The notes under the pieces: generated by a model
Told to the model about the DNA's origin: nothing
Database searches by the model: none
Seen by the model: only the letters and a program-made list of their open reading frames with translations
Part shown: positions 53,615-60,891 of the stretch, one piece after another
Layout of the letters: the number at the start of each line of letters is the position of its first letter
Position numbering within the stretch: position 1 is the stretch's first letter
Made by a program: the position numbers and the translations under genes
Origin: Bradyrhizobium lablabi
Lineage (GTDB): Bacteria; Pseudomonadota; Alphaproteobacteria; Rhizobiales; Xanthobacteraceae
NCBI RefSeq assembly: GCF_018131005.1
Contig: NZ_JAFCJK010000018.1
Location: 1 to 64,000, forward strand
Length of the DNA: 64,000 nt
Direction of reading: 5' to 3'

Positions 53615-54391
53615 ATGTTCGGATACCTTCGCGGGAGTTCCCGCCGCCAGATGTTGTCTCCGCTCAGATCTCGACGGTCGACGGGAAAGCCGAGACTTCC
53701 GGAAGGGGTAAGGATCTACGCGATGACCGACATTCATGGTTGCGCACATCTGCTCAAGCAGATGCTGCGGGTCATCGACGCAGACATGGCGCGCAGCCGT
53801 CCGCGCTACGCCATCGAGGTTTACATGGGCGATTACGTTGACCGCGGCCCGGATTCACGGGCAACGCTCGACATCCTCATCAACCGCAGCCGCAGAGGCA
53901 ACACGGTCTTCCTGAAGGGAAACCACGAGGTCTTTCTCGGAAATGTCCTGCGCGACCCGTCGCTTCTGACCCAATGGCTGCACGTCGGCGGACTGTACAC
54001 GCTGACGTCCTACGGGCTAACTCCCTCGCCCACCCCTGGGGATGACGAACGCCGCGCATTGGTGCAGGAATTAGCGCGCGTGATGCCGCGCCAGCACCTG
54101 GAGTTTCTCAGAAGACTGCGGCTGACATTCACCTGCGGCGACTTCCTCTTCGTCCACGCCGGCGTCCGCCCTGGCGTACCGTTAGCCGAACAGCAGGAGG
54201 CTGACCTGTTGTGGATTCGTGAGGAGTTTCTGCAAAGCCGCAAGAACTTCGGGAAGTACGTCGTGCACGGCCATACGCCGGTGCGCCATCCCGAGCTGCT
54301 GAAGAACCGTGCCAATATCGACACGGGTGCCTATGCGACCGGCAACCTCACACTGATGACGATCCAGGGCAACAGCATGCTCGCTGTTTGA
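53615..54391 (+). CDS. Metallophosphoesterase, PPP-type phosphatase (258 aa), copy 1
   Basis: The calcineurin-like core has all metal-binding motifs: TDIHGCAHLL (GDxHG-type, here DIHG), GDYVDRGPDS (GDxVDRG), LKGNHE (GNHE) and HAGVRPG and HGHTPV near the C-terminus. These proteins dephosphorylate phosphoproteins or small substrates; in the PPP family the set of motifs is intact. The ATG at 53615 follows AGGG; MLSPLR at 53651 is an alternative that lines up with the paralogue at 56941-57681. The paralogue and this gene flank the priming glycosyltransferase. A role in removing phosphate from the tyrosine kinase ExoP is speculative. Confidence 0.85.
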   Translation: MFGYLRGSSRRQMLSPLRSRRSTGKPRLPEGVRIYAMTDIHGCAHLLKQMLRVIDADMARSRPRYAIEVYMGDYVDRGPDSRATLDILINRSRRGNTVFLKGNHEVFLGNVLRDPSLLTQWLHVGGLYTLTSYGLTPSPTPGDDERRALVQELARVMPRQHLEFLRRLRLTFTCGDFLFVHAGVRPGVPLAEQQEADLLWIREEFLQSRKNFGKYVVHGHTPVRHPELLKNRANIDTGAYATGNLTLMTIQGNSMLAV

Positions 54392-54405
54392 CGCCCCTGC
54401 CCGCC

Positions 54406-54427
54406 GCGCCGACCGGCTGATCGGCGC
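54406..54427. terminator. Candidate terminator hairpin between convergent genes
   Basis: GCGCCGA (54406-54412) pairs with TCGGCGC (54421-54427) around an eight-base loop. It lies between the phosphatase stop (54391) and the convergent sugar-transferase stop (54486). No clean T-tract is present. Confidence 0.4.
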
Positions 54428-54485
54428 ACCCATTCGTCGGCAGACAAGCTGACGTTCGACATCGAGATCGACCGCACGATCAGCC

Positions 54486-55925
54486 TCAATAGGCTTCCTG
54501 ATCCATCAACGCGATCGCGGTCCGGAAGAGGATCCGGATGTCGAGCAAGATGCTCCAGTTGCTCACATACCAGACGTCATACTCGACGCGCTTCTCCATC
54601 AGGTCGATGGTCGGCGTTTCGCCGCGGAACCCGTTGACCTGGGCCCAACCGGTCAGGCCGGGTTTCATGTGGTGCCGGTAGACATATTTGCTGATCAGCT
54701 GGTCGTAATAATTGTCATGGGCGAGCGCGTGCGGCCGCGGCCCCACCAGCGACATCTCGCCGCGCAGCACGTTCCATAGCTGTGGCAATTCGTCGATGCT
54801 GGTCTTGCGCAGGAAGCGCCCGACCCGGGTCACCCGCGAATCCTGCTTCGTGGCCTGCGTGACCGTGCTGCCGTTCTCGGTCACAGTCATGCTGCGAAAC
54901 TTCCAGATCTGGAACGGCCTGCCATTGAAGCCGCGACGCGACTGACGGAAGATGATCGGGCCGGCCGTATCGAGCTTGACCAGGATTGCAGCCGTGGTGA
55001 TGAGCGGCGCCAACATCAGCAACGCAAAGGAGGCGAGTCCGATGTCGAGGCAGCGCTTCTGAGCCCGTTCCAGAACCGTCAGAGGCGGCCGCTGAATCTC
55101 GATCGCGACGGTTCCGCTGACTGGCAGGTACGGCCGCGACACCAGATCGGCAATCGGGAAATCGGGCAGCAGGCGGATCGGCTGTGGAACCATCCGCAGA
55201 TGCTGGCTGAGCCTCTGCAGCATCGGTAATTCGTTCCAGTCGATCGCGACCAGATACTCGTCGATGTCGGCGGCGCGCGACTGCCTGATCACCTCGCAGA
55301 TCTGCTCGTTCCAGGCCTTGTCATCCAGTTCCGGACTCGCGTCGAGCACGAAATGTCGCACGACGTCGAAACCATGCTTGCGAAGGTCCTTGAAACGGTT
55401 CGATGTGAAATCCAGCGCGCGCAGGCTGAGCAGAATGACCTTGCGGTCGATCAATCGCTCTTTCGCGTAGGCCGACGACAAACCGTAGTGCCAGACCAGG
55501 CGATGCGCAACGAGGCCGACCGCTCCCAACAGCGCGAACAGGATGATCGTGCCGCGGGACAGATTGGCCGTCGACTTCAGCAGGAATGCGGCGACCGCGA
55601 GCGTCGTGAGCGCAAACAACCAGGTGACGACGGCCTTGCGCGTCAGCCAAGGCGTATTTAACAACCTGTGATTGTCATAGATGCCCTGAAAATAGGCAGC
55701 GAGGACGAACACCATGCCGACGATCAATCCGGCGCCGACCGAATTGTCGGACTCCATGGGCGAATTCATGAAGTTGCGATAAAGCGCGCTCGCCGCCATG
55801 TAGCTCAGCAGGATGAGGAGGAAGTCGCCGGCAATGATGAAGAGCTGAAACGGTCTCTGCAGTGATGTACCGCGGTTCGGCGCCAGTACGTGGAAACCAT
55901 CGGAGCCATACATGGTAGCAGACAT
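54486..55925 (-). CDS. Undecaprenyl-phosphate sugar phosphotransferase, WcaJ/ExoY-like priming enzyme (479 aa)
   Basis: The N-terminal half has about four membrane spans, followed by a CoA-binding-like cytoplasmic domain (about 160-270). A fifth span near 292-312 (CLDIGLASFALLMLAPLITT) precedes the catalytic domain with PIIFRQSRRGFNGRPF, IWKFRSM, RKTSIDELPQLWNVLRGEMS, LVGPRPHA and MKPGLTGWAQVNGFRG. These are the hallmarks of the bacterial sugar transferase family that moves a hexose-1-phosphate to undecaprenyl phosphate, the first step of repeat-unit assembly. GAGAGG six bases before the ATG at 55925 supports the start. It is flanked by two paralogous phosphatase genes. Confidence 0.93.
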   Translation of the reverse strand: MSATMYGSDGFHVLAPNRGTSLQRPFQLFIIAGDFLLILLSYMAASALYRNFMNSPMESDNSVGAGLIVGMVFVLAAYFQGIYDNHRLLNTPWLTRKAVVTWLFALTTLAVAAFLLKSTANLSRGTIILFALLGAVGLVAHRLVWHYGLSSAYAKERLIDRKVILLSLRALDFTSNRFKDLRKHGFDVVRHFVLDASPELDDKAWNEQICEVIRQSRAADIDEYLVAIDWNELPMLQRLSQHLRMVPQPIRLLPDFPIADLVSRPYLPVSGTVAIEIQRPPLTVLERAQKRCLDIGLASFALLMLAPLITTAAILVKLDTAGPIIFRQSRRGFNGRPFQIWKFRSMTVTENGSTVTQATKQDSRVTRVGRFLRKTSIDELPQLWNVLRGEMSLVGPRPHALAHDNYYDQLISKYVYRHHMKPGLTGWAQVNGFRGETPTIDLMEKRVEYDVWYVSNWSILLDIRILFRTAIALMDQEAY

Positions 55926-56027
55926 GCCAGACCTCTCACTTCAACGGCGCAGGCCGCGGAAACAAAAATTAACAAACGCAAAAAGCGCGAAAGGAAAAGG
56001 CGCGTTGATTGGAAAAGGGTCTCGCAT

Positions 56028-56049
56028 CAAACCTTGCTGACGAGGTTTG
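56028..56049 (-). promoter_or_regulatory. Leader hairpin upstream of the priming transferase
   Basis: CAAACCT (56028-56034) and AGGTTTG (56043-56049) pair around an eight-base loop, about 100 bases upstream of the transferase start on the minus strand. It could be part of the 5' leader or a binding site. Confidence 0.3.
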
Positions 56050-56170
56050 GATTCACGCGGATCGCTTGCGGACGTTGTTTATCAAACGAAGCGATATTGT
56101 GGCACCGCATCAAGAAAAGCAAACTCGTTCTCGCATTGCAAGATTGTGACGCACAGCATCGATCACAGCT

Positions 56171-56201
56171 TGATGCATCATCAATCAATTCGTGATGCAC
56201 G
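56171..56201. promoter_or_regulatory. Palindrome cluster, possible regulator sites
   Basis: TGATGCATCA at 56171-56180 is a perfect palindrome, and CGTGATGCACG at 56191-56201 is a second imperfect one sharing the TGATGCA core. The pair lies about 250 bases upstream of the priming transferase. Repeated cores in an AT-richer stretch suggest a DNA-binding regulator, but no named site is recognised. Confidence 0.3.
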
Positions 56202-56463
56202 AACGTTCACAGCCAGGGAAAAACTTTCCGTGCATTGGGATCGCACAACGAAGATTCATCAGTTCCATGGCTTGGTCACGCCAATGTGCACATCACCGAG
56301 AAGCGGGCTTGCAGGCGCGACGATGATGGTAACCGAAAATGCATTGCTTCTCCGCGCGTAGAGCAATCCGCGTGCAGTCTTGGTGTCAGAACAATTTGAC
56401 TTACGCCCTTAAACCCATCTTAGGCGGGCGCCCTTAGGCATGTGGCGTCAAGGAGTAACATAT

Positions 56464-56742
56464 GTGACTACGCTGGCAGTCTGCAGTGCATTGATTGGAT
56501 TGGGTCTCGGAATTCGGTTTCGCTTTTTCGTTTTGCTTCCGTTCCTTGCCTTGGGGGCGATCGGGCTTATTGTCCTTGCGATTGTACAGGATTGGCCTCT
56601 CGCGCAGACGATGTGGTCCCTCATCGCATACGGCGTGCCCTTGCAGATCGGTTTTGCGATCAGCGGGCTGGTGAGGCATGCGATGGGCCCCGCGATCGTC
56701 GACGGCCGCGCGGCGCGACCCGAAAGCCCGAAGCTCCGTTGA
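56464..56742 (+). CDS. Small integral membrane protein (92 aa), unknown function
   Basis: AAGGAG at 56450-56455 is eight bases before the GTG at 56464, which is therefore preferred over the ATG at 56440. The product has about three membrane spans with RFRFFVLLPFLALGAIGLIV after the first one, the same layout as the protein at 746-1036 (RRFFRAYALVPA). A C-terminal hydrophilic tail (GRAARPESPKLR) follows. No function is known. It lies between the priming transferase and the second phosphatase. Confidence 0.66.
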   Translation: MTTLAVCSALIGLGLGIRFRFFVLLPFLALGAIGLIVLAIVQDWPLAQTMWSLIAYGVPLQIGFAISGLVRHAMGPAIVDGRAARPESPKLR

Positions 56743-56940
56743 GGTCACGGCGCGGGGCACTCCAGCAATTGCCGGCTCCTTCGCGGCTGACGCGGACTGA
56801 TCCGGAGCATGTACCGCTGAAAACTCGCCTCGCGCCTGGGGCATTTCACAGCTAGAAGAATGGGTTCCCGGCGAATCATTTCGCATTTGCCCTTCGGACG
56901 GCGGGGGTCGCCGTCCGCATGCAGAGTCCTGATCCACCTG

Positions 56941-57681
56941 ATGCTGTCAGCGCTGCGACAATTGACCTCGACGACCAAGCCGCGGCTACCGGACGGAATC
57001 CGGATCTACGCGATCAGCGATATTCACGGCTGCGCCCATCTGCTGAAGGAGATGCTTGAGGTGATCGACGCAGACATCGCGCGCAGCCGGCCGCATCGGG
57101 CGGTCGAAGTCTATATGGGCGACTACATCGACCGCGGCCCCGACACACGTCACACCCTCGACCTCCTGATCGAACGCGCTCGCCGCGGCAACGCGGTTTT
57201 CCTGAAAGGAAATCATGAGGCCATTCTCGCCAATGTGGCGCGCGACCCTTCCCGCGTTCCCGATTGGTTTCGGATCGGCGGGCTGCAGACGCTGATGTCC
57301 TACGGTCTTTCAGCGTCCAGGAACCCTCACGAGGAGGAACAGCGCACGCTGATCAAGGCGTTGGCGGCGGCGATGCCGCCGCTCCATCGCGCATTTCTCG
57401 ACAGGTTGCGGCTCACCTTCACATGCGGCGATTTCTTCTTCGTCCATGCCGGGGTGCGTCCGGGAACGCCGCTATCGGAACAGCGCGAACAGGATCTGCT
57501 CTGGATCCGCGACGAGTTTCTCCGCAGCAAGAAGAACTTTGGCAAATATATCGTGCACGGGCATACGCCGGTTCGCACCGCCGAGATCCTGCCCAATCGC
57601 GCCAATATCGATACCGGCGCCTATGCGACCGGAAACCTGACGCTGCTGTCAATCCAGGGATCGCGCCTGGTCGCCCTGTGA
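56941..57681 (+). CDS. Metallophosphoesterase, PPP-type phosphatase (246 aa), copy 2
   Basis: The motifs are SDIHGCAHLL, GDYIDRGPDT, LKGNHE, HAGVRPG and HGHTPV, in the same order and with about the same spacing as the protein at 53615-54391. The two share long identical stretches (for example RANIDTGAYATGNLTL), so they are recent paralogues. The ATG at 56941 aligns with an internal methionine of copy 1 (MLSxLR), so I prefer it to the ATG at 56860. All metal ligands appear intact. It is followed by two palindromic elements and the convergent UDP-glucuronate epimerase gene. Confidence 0.86.
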   Translation: MLSALRQLTSTTKPRLPDGIRIYAISDIHGCAHLLKEMLEVIDADIARSRPHRAVEVYMGDYIDRGPDTRHTLDLLIERARRGNAVFLKGNHEAILANVARDPSRVPDWFRIGGLQTLMSYGLSASRNPHEEEQRTLIKALAAAMPPLHRAFLDRLRLTFTCGDFFFVHAGVRPGTPLSEQREQDLLWIRDEFLRSKKNFGKYIVHGHTPVRTAEILPNRANIDTGAYATGNLTLLSIQGSRLVAL

Positions 57682-57726
57682 GCAAGTCGCCCACGGCCAC
57701 GGCACGCCTTGGCGCAGCCGGGCCTA

Positions 57727-57775
57727 GAGCATGATCCGGAGAAGTGTGTAGCGATTTTCCGAAAAGATCATGCTC
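57727..57775. repeat. Palindromic intergenic repeat, family B
   Basis: GAGCATGATC at 57727-57736 and GATCATGCTC at 57766-57775 are perfect inverted ends of a 49-base element. I recall similar AGAGCATGATCCGG...GATCATGCTC palindromes as dispersed repeats in Bradyrhizobium and Rhodopseudomonas, but this was not searched. Confidence 0.65.
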
Positions 57776-57786
57776 AAACAAGGACC

Positions 57787-57827
57787 TAAAGCGCGATGAC
57801 GATTCAGCCCAATCTCATCGCGCTTTA
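57787..57827. terminator. Strong inverted repeat, probable bidirectional terminator
   Basis: TAAAGCGCGATGA (57787-57799) pairs perfectly over 13 bases with TCATCGCGCTTTA (57815-57827), with a 15-base loop. It lies between the convergent phosphatase gene (ends at 57681) and the epimerase gene, whose stop codon is the outer TAA. The AT-rich ends of the stem give weak T-runs in both directions. It is probably also part of the dispersed-repeat family next to it. Confidence 0.6.
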
Positions 57828-58835
57828 GAGGCGATGATAGTCACGATACCACGCGACGAATGTCTCGATCCCCTGCTCGATCGCAACCTTCGGCCGGAAG
57901 CCGACATCGCGCGCGAGATCGTCGACATCGGCAAATGTCGCGAGCACGTCGCCCGGCTGCATCGGAAGCAGGTTCTTCTTCGCGGTCCGTCCGAACCCTT
58001 TTTCGAGCAACGCAACGATATGCATCAACTCCTCGGGCCTGCTGTTGCCGACGTTGTAGATGCGCCACGGCGCCTTGCTTGATCCGGGTTCCGGTCTTGC
58101 GCCGGACCAGCCCGGATTCCCTTGCGGCGGACGATCGACAATCCTGCTGACCGCCTCGACGACATCGTCGACATGGGTGAAGTCGCGCCGCATCTTGCCG
58201 TGATTGAACAGATTGATCGGTTGGCCGGCTGTGATCGCATTGGCGAACAGATAGAGCGCCATGTCGGGACGATACCACGGCCCATAAACCGTAAAGAGAC
58301 GGAGCCCGGTGGTCGGAAGGCCATAGAGGTGGCTGTAGGAGTGAGCCAACAGTTCGTTGGCCTTCTTGGTCGCCGCATAGAGGCTGACCGGGTGATCGAC
58401 ATTGTCATGCACCGAGAACGGCAGCTTGGTGTTGGCGCCATAGACCGACGACGACGAAGCATAGACAAGATGCCCGCACCCGCCCTGACGGCATCCCTCG
58501 AGCACGTTGAGGAAGCCTTCGAGATTGGAATCGGCATAGGCGTGAGGATTCTGCAGCGAATACCGCACGCCGGCCTGAGCAGCCATGTGCACGACAGCCC
58601 GAAAACGATGCTGGCGAAACAATGCTTGCATTCCGGCCCGATCGGCGAGATCGAGCTTCTGGAATGTGAAGCCGGAACAGGCGCTGAGCTGTTCGAGCCG
58701 CGCGAGCTTAAGCGCCGGATCGTAATAGTCGTTGAGATTGTCGATACCTATGACCGATTTGCCCGCACCAAGCAGGCGTTGAGCGAGGTGAAAACCGATA
58801 AAGCCCGCACAGCCAGTTACTAGCAAACCGGTCAC
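57825..58835 (-). CDS. lspL: UDP-glucuronate 4-epimerase (336 aa)
   Basis: GLLVTGCAGFIGFHLAQRLL holds the NAD motif, QAGVRYSLQNPHAYADSNLE the substrate-binding stretch, ASSSSVYG the serine and YAATKKANELLAHSYSHLYG the YxxxK motif. The AQAGVRYSL and LRLFTVYGPWYRPDMAL blocks match UDP-glucuronate 4-epimerases (LspL/Cap1J type). It converts UDP-glucuronate to UDP-galacturonate in the cytoplasm, supplying galacturonic acid to the polysaccharide. The GTG at 58835 is the start that gives the family's usual N-terminus; an upstream GTG at 58874 would add 13 residues. The gene's stop lies inside the inverted repeat at 57787-57827. Confidence 0.9.
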   Translation of the reverse strand: MTGLLVTGCAGFIGFHLAQRLLGAGKSVIGIDNLNDYYDPALKLARLEQLSACSGFTFQKLDLADRAGMQALFRQHRFRAVVHMAAQAGVRYSLQNPHAYADSNLEGFLNVLEGCRQGGCGHLVYASSSSVYGANTKLPFSVHDNVDHPVSLYAATKKANELLAHSYSHLYGLPTTGLRLFTVYGPWYRPDMALYLFANAITAGQPINLFNHGKMRRDFTHVDDVVEAVSRIVDRPPQGNPGWSGARPEPGSSKAPWRIYNVGNSRPEELMHIVALLEKGFGRTAKKNLLPMQPGDVLATFADVDDLARDVGFRPKVAIEQGIETFVAWYRDYHRL

Positions 58836-59013
58836 GATCCGTTTCCCGCCTAATATTGTCGCAAGGCCACGCACTCAAGCAAGACACGTCGCATCCATAA
58901 GCGATACAACCAGTAAGCGAAATCCCGCGGTCCAATCCCGCAAGAATGCACCCGAACGGCAACGTTATTCCTAGCGATATTGCGGCAGCGATCAAGCGCG
59001 AACGGCGACAGCC

Positions 59014-59427
59014 TCAGCCGGAAATCGTGGCCTTGTAATCCGGAAAGCGGCTCAGCATTGCCGCCTTCATGAACTTGAAGTGGGCGATTCCGACGTCGAG
59101 CTCTTTCAGCCGACGCTGACCGTTGGAGATCTCGGCGCTGAACAGGTCCTGGTGGTGGCTGTCGAGCGCCTCGCGCTCCAGATATTCGTCCGTGCCATTG
59201 CCGATCGTGACGGCGGCGCGGGCGAGCACGTCGTCGACCCGACGGCTGAGGCCGGATTGCTCGCTCTCGGCTGCCTGCAGCGCGGTTTCGATCGCGGCCA
59301 GGATCGCGTCGATCCGGGCACGGTCGGTTTCGGCATCGCGTTCCGGCGAGCGCGCCCTGAAGCCGTCGTTACCCGGGTGTGCCTTGATGTGGTTTTGCGC
59401 GCGAGCGCGCGAGAACAGCTGAAACAT
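59014..59427 (-). CDS. Conserved-looking coiled-coil protein (137 aa), unknown function
   Basis: A charged, mostly helical protein with alternating hydrophobic positions (ARIDAILAAIETALQAAESEQ, VLARAAVTIGNGTDEYLERE), which suggests a coiled coil over residues about 35-110. It ends with FKFMKAAMLSRFPDY. No signal peptide, membrane span or catalytic motif is visible. Codon pattern and length are consistent with a true gene, and the next minus-strand gene starts 333 bases away. I do not recognise a family. Confidence 0.62.
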   Translation of the reverse strand: MFQLFSRARAQNHIKAHPGNDGFRARSPERDAETDRARIDAILAAIETALQAAESEQSGLSRRVDDVLARAAVTIGNGTDEYLEREALDSHHQDLFSAEISNGQRRLKELDVGIAHFKFMKAAMLSRFPDYKATISG

Positions 59428-59475
59428 CCGCGTGGTTCCGATTCAGGCGCAGCCAACGTCCAAAGTCACCTCGTC

Positions 59476-59760
59476 CTAGTTAAGAAAAGGTGAACGTTTG
59501 TCACGCGCGTTGCGGCTCTCGGCCATCCACCGCAGCCAGGCACGGTCGTGCTTGCGGTAAAGTTCGAGCCAGCGCTGCGCCGGTTTACTCGCCGGACGTC
59601 CGCTGGCGTCCCATAGCACATGCCCGTCCTCGTGCAGGACCAACGGATGATCGAGGCGCTCGAACTCGAACGTCTCCTCGAAGGTGAGGCCGATGAGGAC
59701 GCGCCGTCCATCATTGTCGATGAAATAGCGTCGCGGTGAGTTGTGCTTGAGATCAGTCAT
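59476..59760 (-). CDS. Small conserved-looking protein (94 aa), unknown function
   Basis: I chose the ATG at 59758-59760; the frame upstream (to 59901) looks non-coding. The protein has RRYFIDNDGRRVLIGLTFEE, then an aromatic/charged segment (HEDGHVLWDASGRPASK) and a basic C-terminus (RAWLRWMAESRNARDKR). It has no membrane span or signal peptide and is presumably cytoplasmic. It has a soluble fold with a DGRRVLIGLT beta pattern. No function can be assigned. Confidence 0.6.
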   Translation of the reverse strand: MTDLKHNSPRRYFIDNDGRRVLIGLTFEETFEFERLDHPLVLHEDGHVLWDASGRPASKPAQRWLELYRKHDRAWLRWMAESRNARDKRSPFLN

Positions 59761-59803
59761 CTTGGGAGAACCCGCTTGCGACCGGCGATCGGATTCCGCA
59801 TGG

Positions 59804-59965
59804 CTAGAATGCCCGGCGAGCATGACCGAATGTTGTGGATGTCGCTCTTGATCTGTCAGATTCCCGCCGCAGCAAGCGCCGCTGATACGACCGCAAGACA
59901 CGCAAACGATATCCGGTAAAGAAGCCTGCGAAGAACGTCGTCAACAAGATCAAACCACCAAGCAT
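59804..59965 (-). CDS. Very small single-span membrane protein (53 aa)
   Basis: The ATG at 59963-59965 starts MLGGLILLTTFFAGFFTGYR, a single hydrophobic span, followed by LRVLRSYQRRLLRRESD, a strongly basic tail. The layout and pattern match the first 30 residues of the protein at 53009-53311. A conserved upstream element about 55-105 bases away from the start is shared by both. Small proteins of this type are easily missed by automatic annotation. The function is unknown. Confidence 0.55.
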   Translation of the reverse strand: MLGGLILLTTFFAGFFTGYRLRVLRSYQRRLLRRESDRSRATSTTFGHARRAF

Positions 59966-60020
59966 TTCAGTCGTCCCATTTCACTCGGCGCGCGCATCTA
60001 CAGTCCGAAGTTGTGACGAC

Positions 60021-60071
60021 ATCATGATTCAGCGCGCCGAAAGATTGTTCATTCGTTGAATTCTTTTGTGC
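60021..60071 (-). promoter_or_regulatory. Conserved upstream element, copy 2
   Basis: ATCATGATTC, then CGAAAGATTGTTCATTCGTT and GAATTCTTTTGTGC, aligns with 53364-53413 at most positions with a single-base indel. It lies about 55-105 bases upstream of the start at 59965, like copy 1 relative to 53311. This positional match suggests a shared regulatory element. Confidence 0.5.
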
Positions 60072-60131
60072 AGACGACCGACACAAGTGTGTTAGGTGCG
60101 AAATTTCTCCGTTGCAGATTTCCTTCAGTAG

Positions 60132-60284
60132 TCAAGAGAAGCACCAGAGCGCGAACTTCAGGAACATCGTGCTCAGCAGATAGATCCAGCCCGTCATTGC
60201 AAGCAGCACCAGTCCGACGAAAACGCCGGCAAGACCTCTCTCTCTCACCTGCGCCAGCAGAGGAAATTTGAATCGATAGACCAT
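60132..60284 (-). CDS. Very small membrane protein (50 aa)
   Basis: The ATG at 60282-60284 begins MVYRFKFPLLAQVRERGLAG, a basic N-terminus, followed by VFVGLVLLAMTGWIYLLSTM, a single membrane span, and a short hydrophobic end (FLKFALWCFS). Stop TGA is at 60132-60134. A typical single-span mini-protein with a positively charged cytoplasmic end. There is no strong ribosome-binding site, so the call is moderate. Function unknown. Confidence 0.45.
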   Translation of the reverse strand: MVYRFKFPLLAQVRERGLAGVFVGLVLLAMTGWIYLLSTMFLKFALWCFS

Positions 60285-60482
60285 GTTTCGGCTCGACCCC
60301 CAGTCGCCCGTTAGACCTACCGATCAAATTCGATAATCTCATGACGCAGAGTCACCACGTCGCCCCGTTGCGGGTGTGCGCGACTCATCACGTCTTCACA
60401 TTTTCGCGCTCGCCGCTGCTCGCGCGAGATTCGTCTCGGCTCGGAGCGCTTGCGCCATTGCGCTTGCCGGGTCATTGACCTG

Positions 60483-60641
60483 CTATGCCACCGTACGGAA
60501 GAACACGAACCAGATTACCCCGAGGATCAGGACCGCAAGCCCGGTCGATATCGTGAGCAGCGCAAGGACCGACGGGCCCGGCTCCGCTTGACGCGCTTCG
60601 GTCGGGGTTTCAACGATCCGTCCGTCTCGTTCGACTGCCAT
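60483..60641 (-). CDS. Very small single-span membrane protein (52 aa)
   Basis: GAGG lies five bases before the ATG at 60639-60641. The protein starts MAVERDGRIVETPTEARQAE (charged cytoplasmic part) and ends with VLALLTISTGLAVLILGVIW FVFF, a single membrane span near the C-terminus. A tail-anchored mini-protein of this pattern is common in rhizobial genomes by my impression. It is separated by about 250 bases from the divergent ku gene. Confidence 0.62.
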   Translation of the reverse strand: MAVERDGRIVETPTEARQAEPGPSVLALLTISTGLAVLILGVIWFVFFRTVA

Positions 60642-60891
60642 GGGGACCTCATGCCTTAAGTGCCTGGAATTTCGGTCATTGCTTCCCCCGTCGCCGAAGC
60701 CAACGCATGATCGAAGGCGATGTTCCGGAATGCTGCCCGCTGCAGCGGCAAGCCGGCGCAAAACGCCGCACCTCGCACTGGACCGAACCGCGATTAACGC
60801 CGTTGAGAGATTCCGGCAGGCGGGATGTTTCAAACCTGGTTCCCCGGTGGTACTCTTGCCTGTTCCGTCGGTCGCGTAATCGGAGTATCCC

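Larger units (their letters stand above)
55926..56463. other. Intergenic region upstream of the priming transferase, palindrome-rich
   Basis: About 540 bases, with lower GC than the flanks by inspection. It holds a hairpin at 56028-56049 and a palindrome cluster at 56171-56201, and no gene. It separates the divergent priming transferase and small membrane-protein gene and should carry both promoters. Confidence 0.5.
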
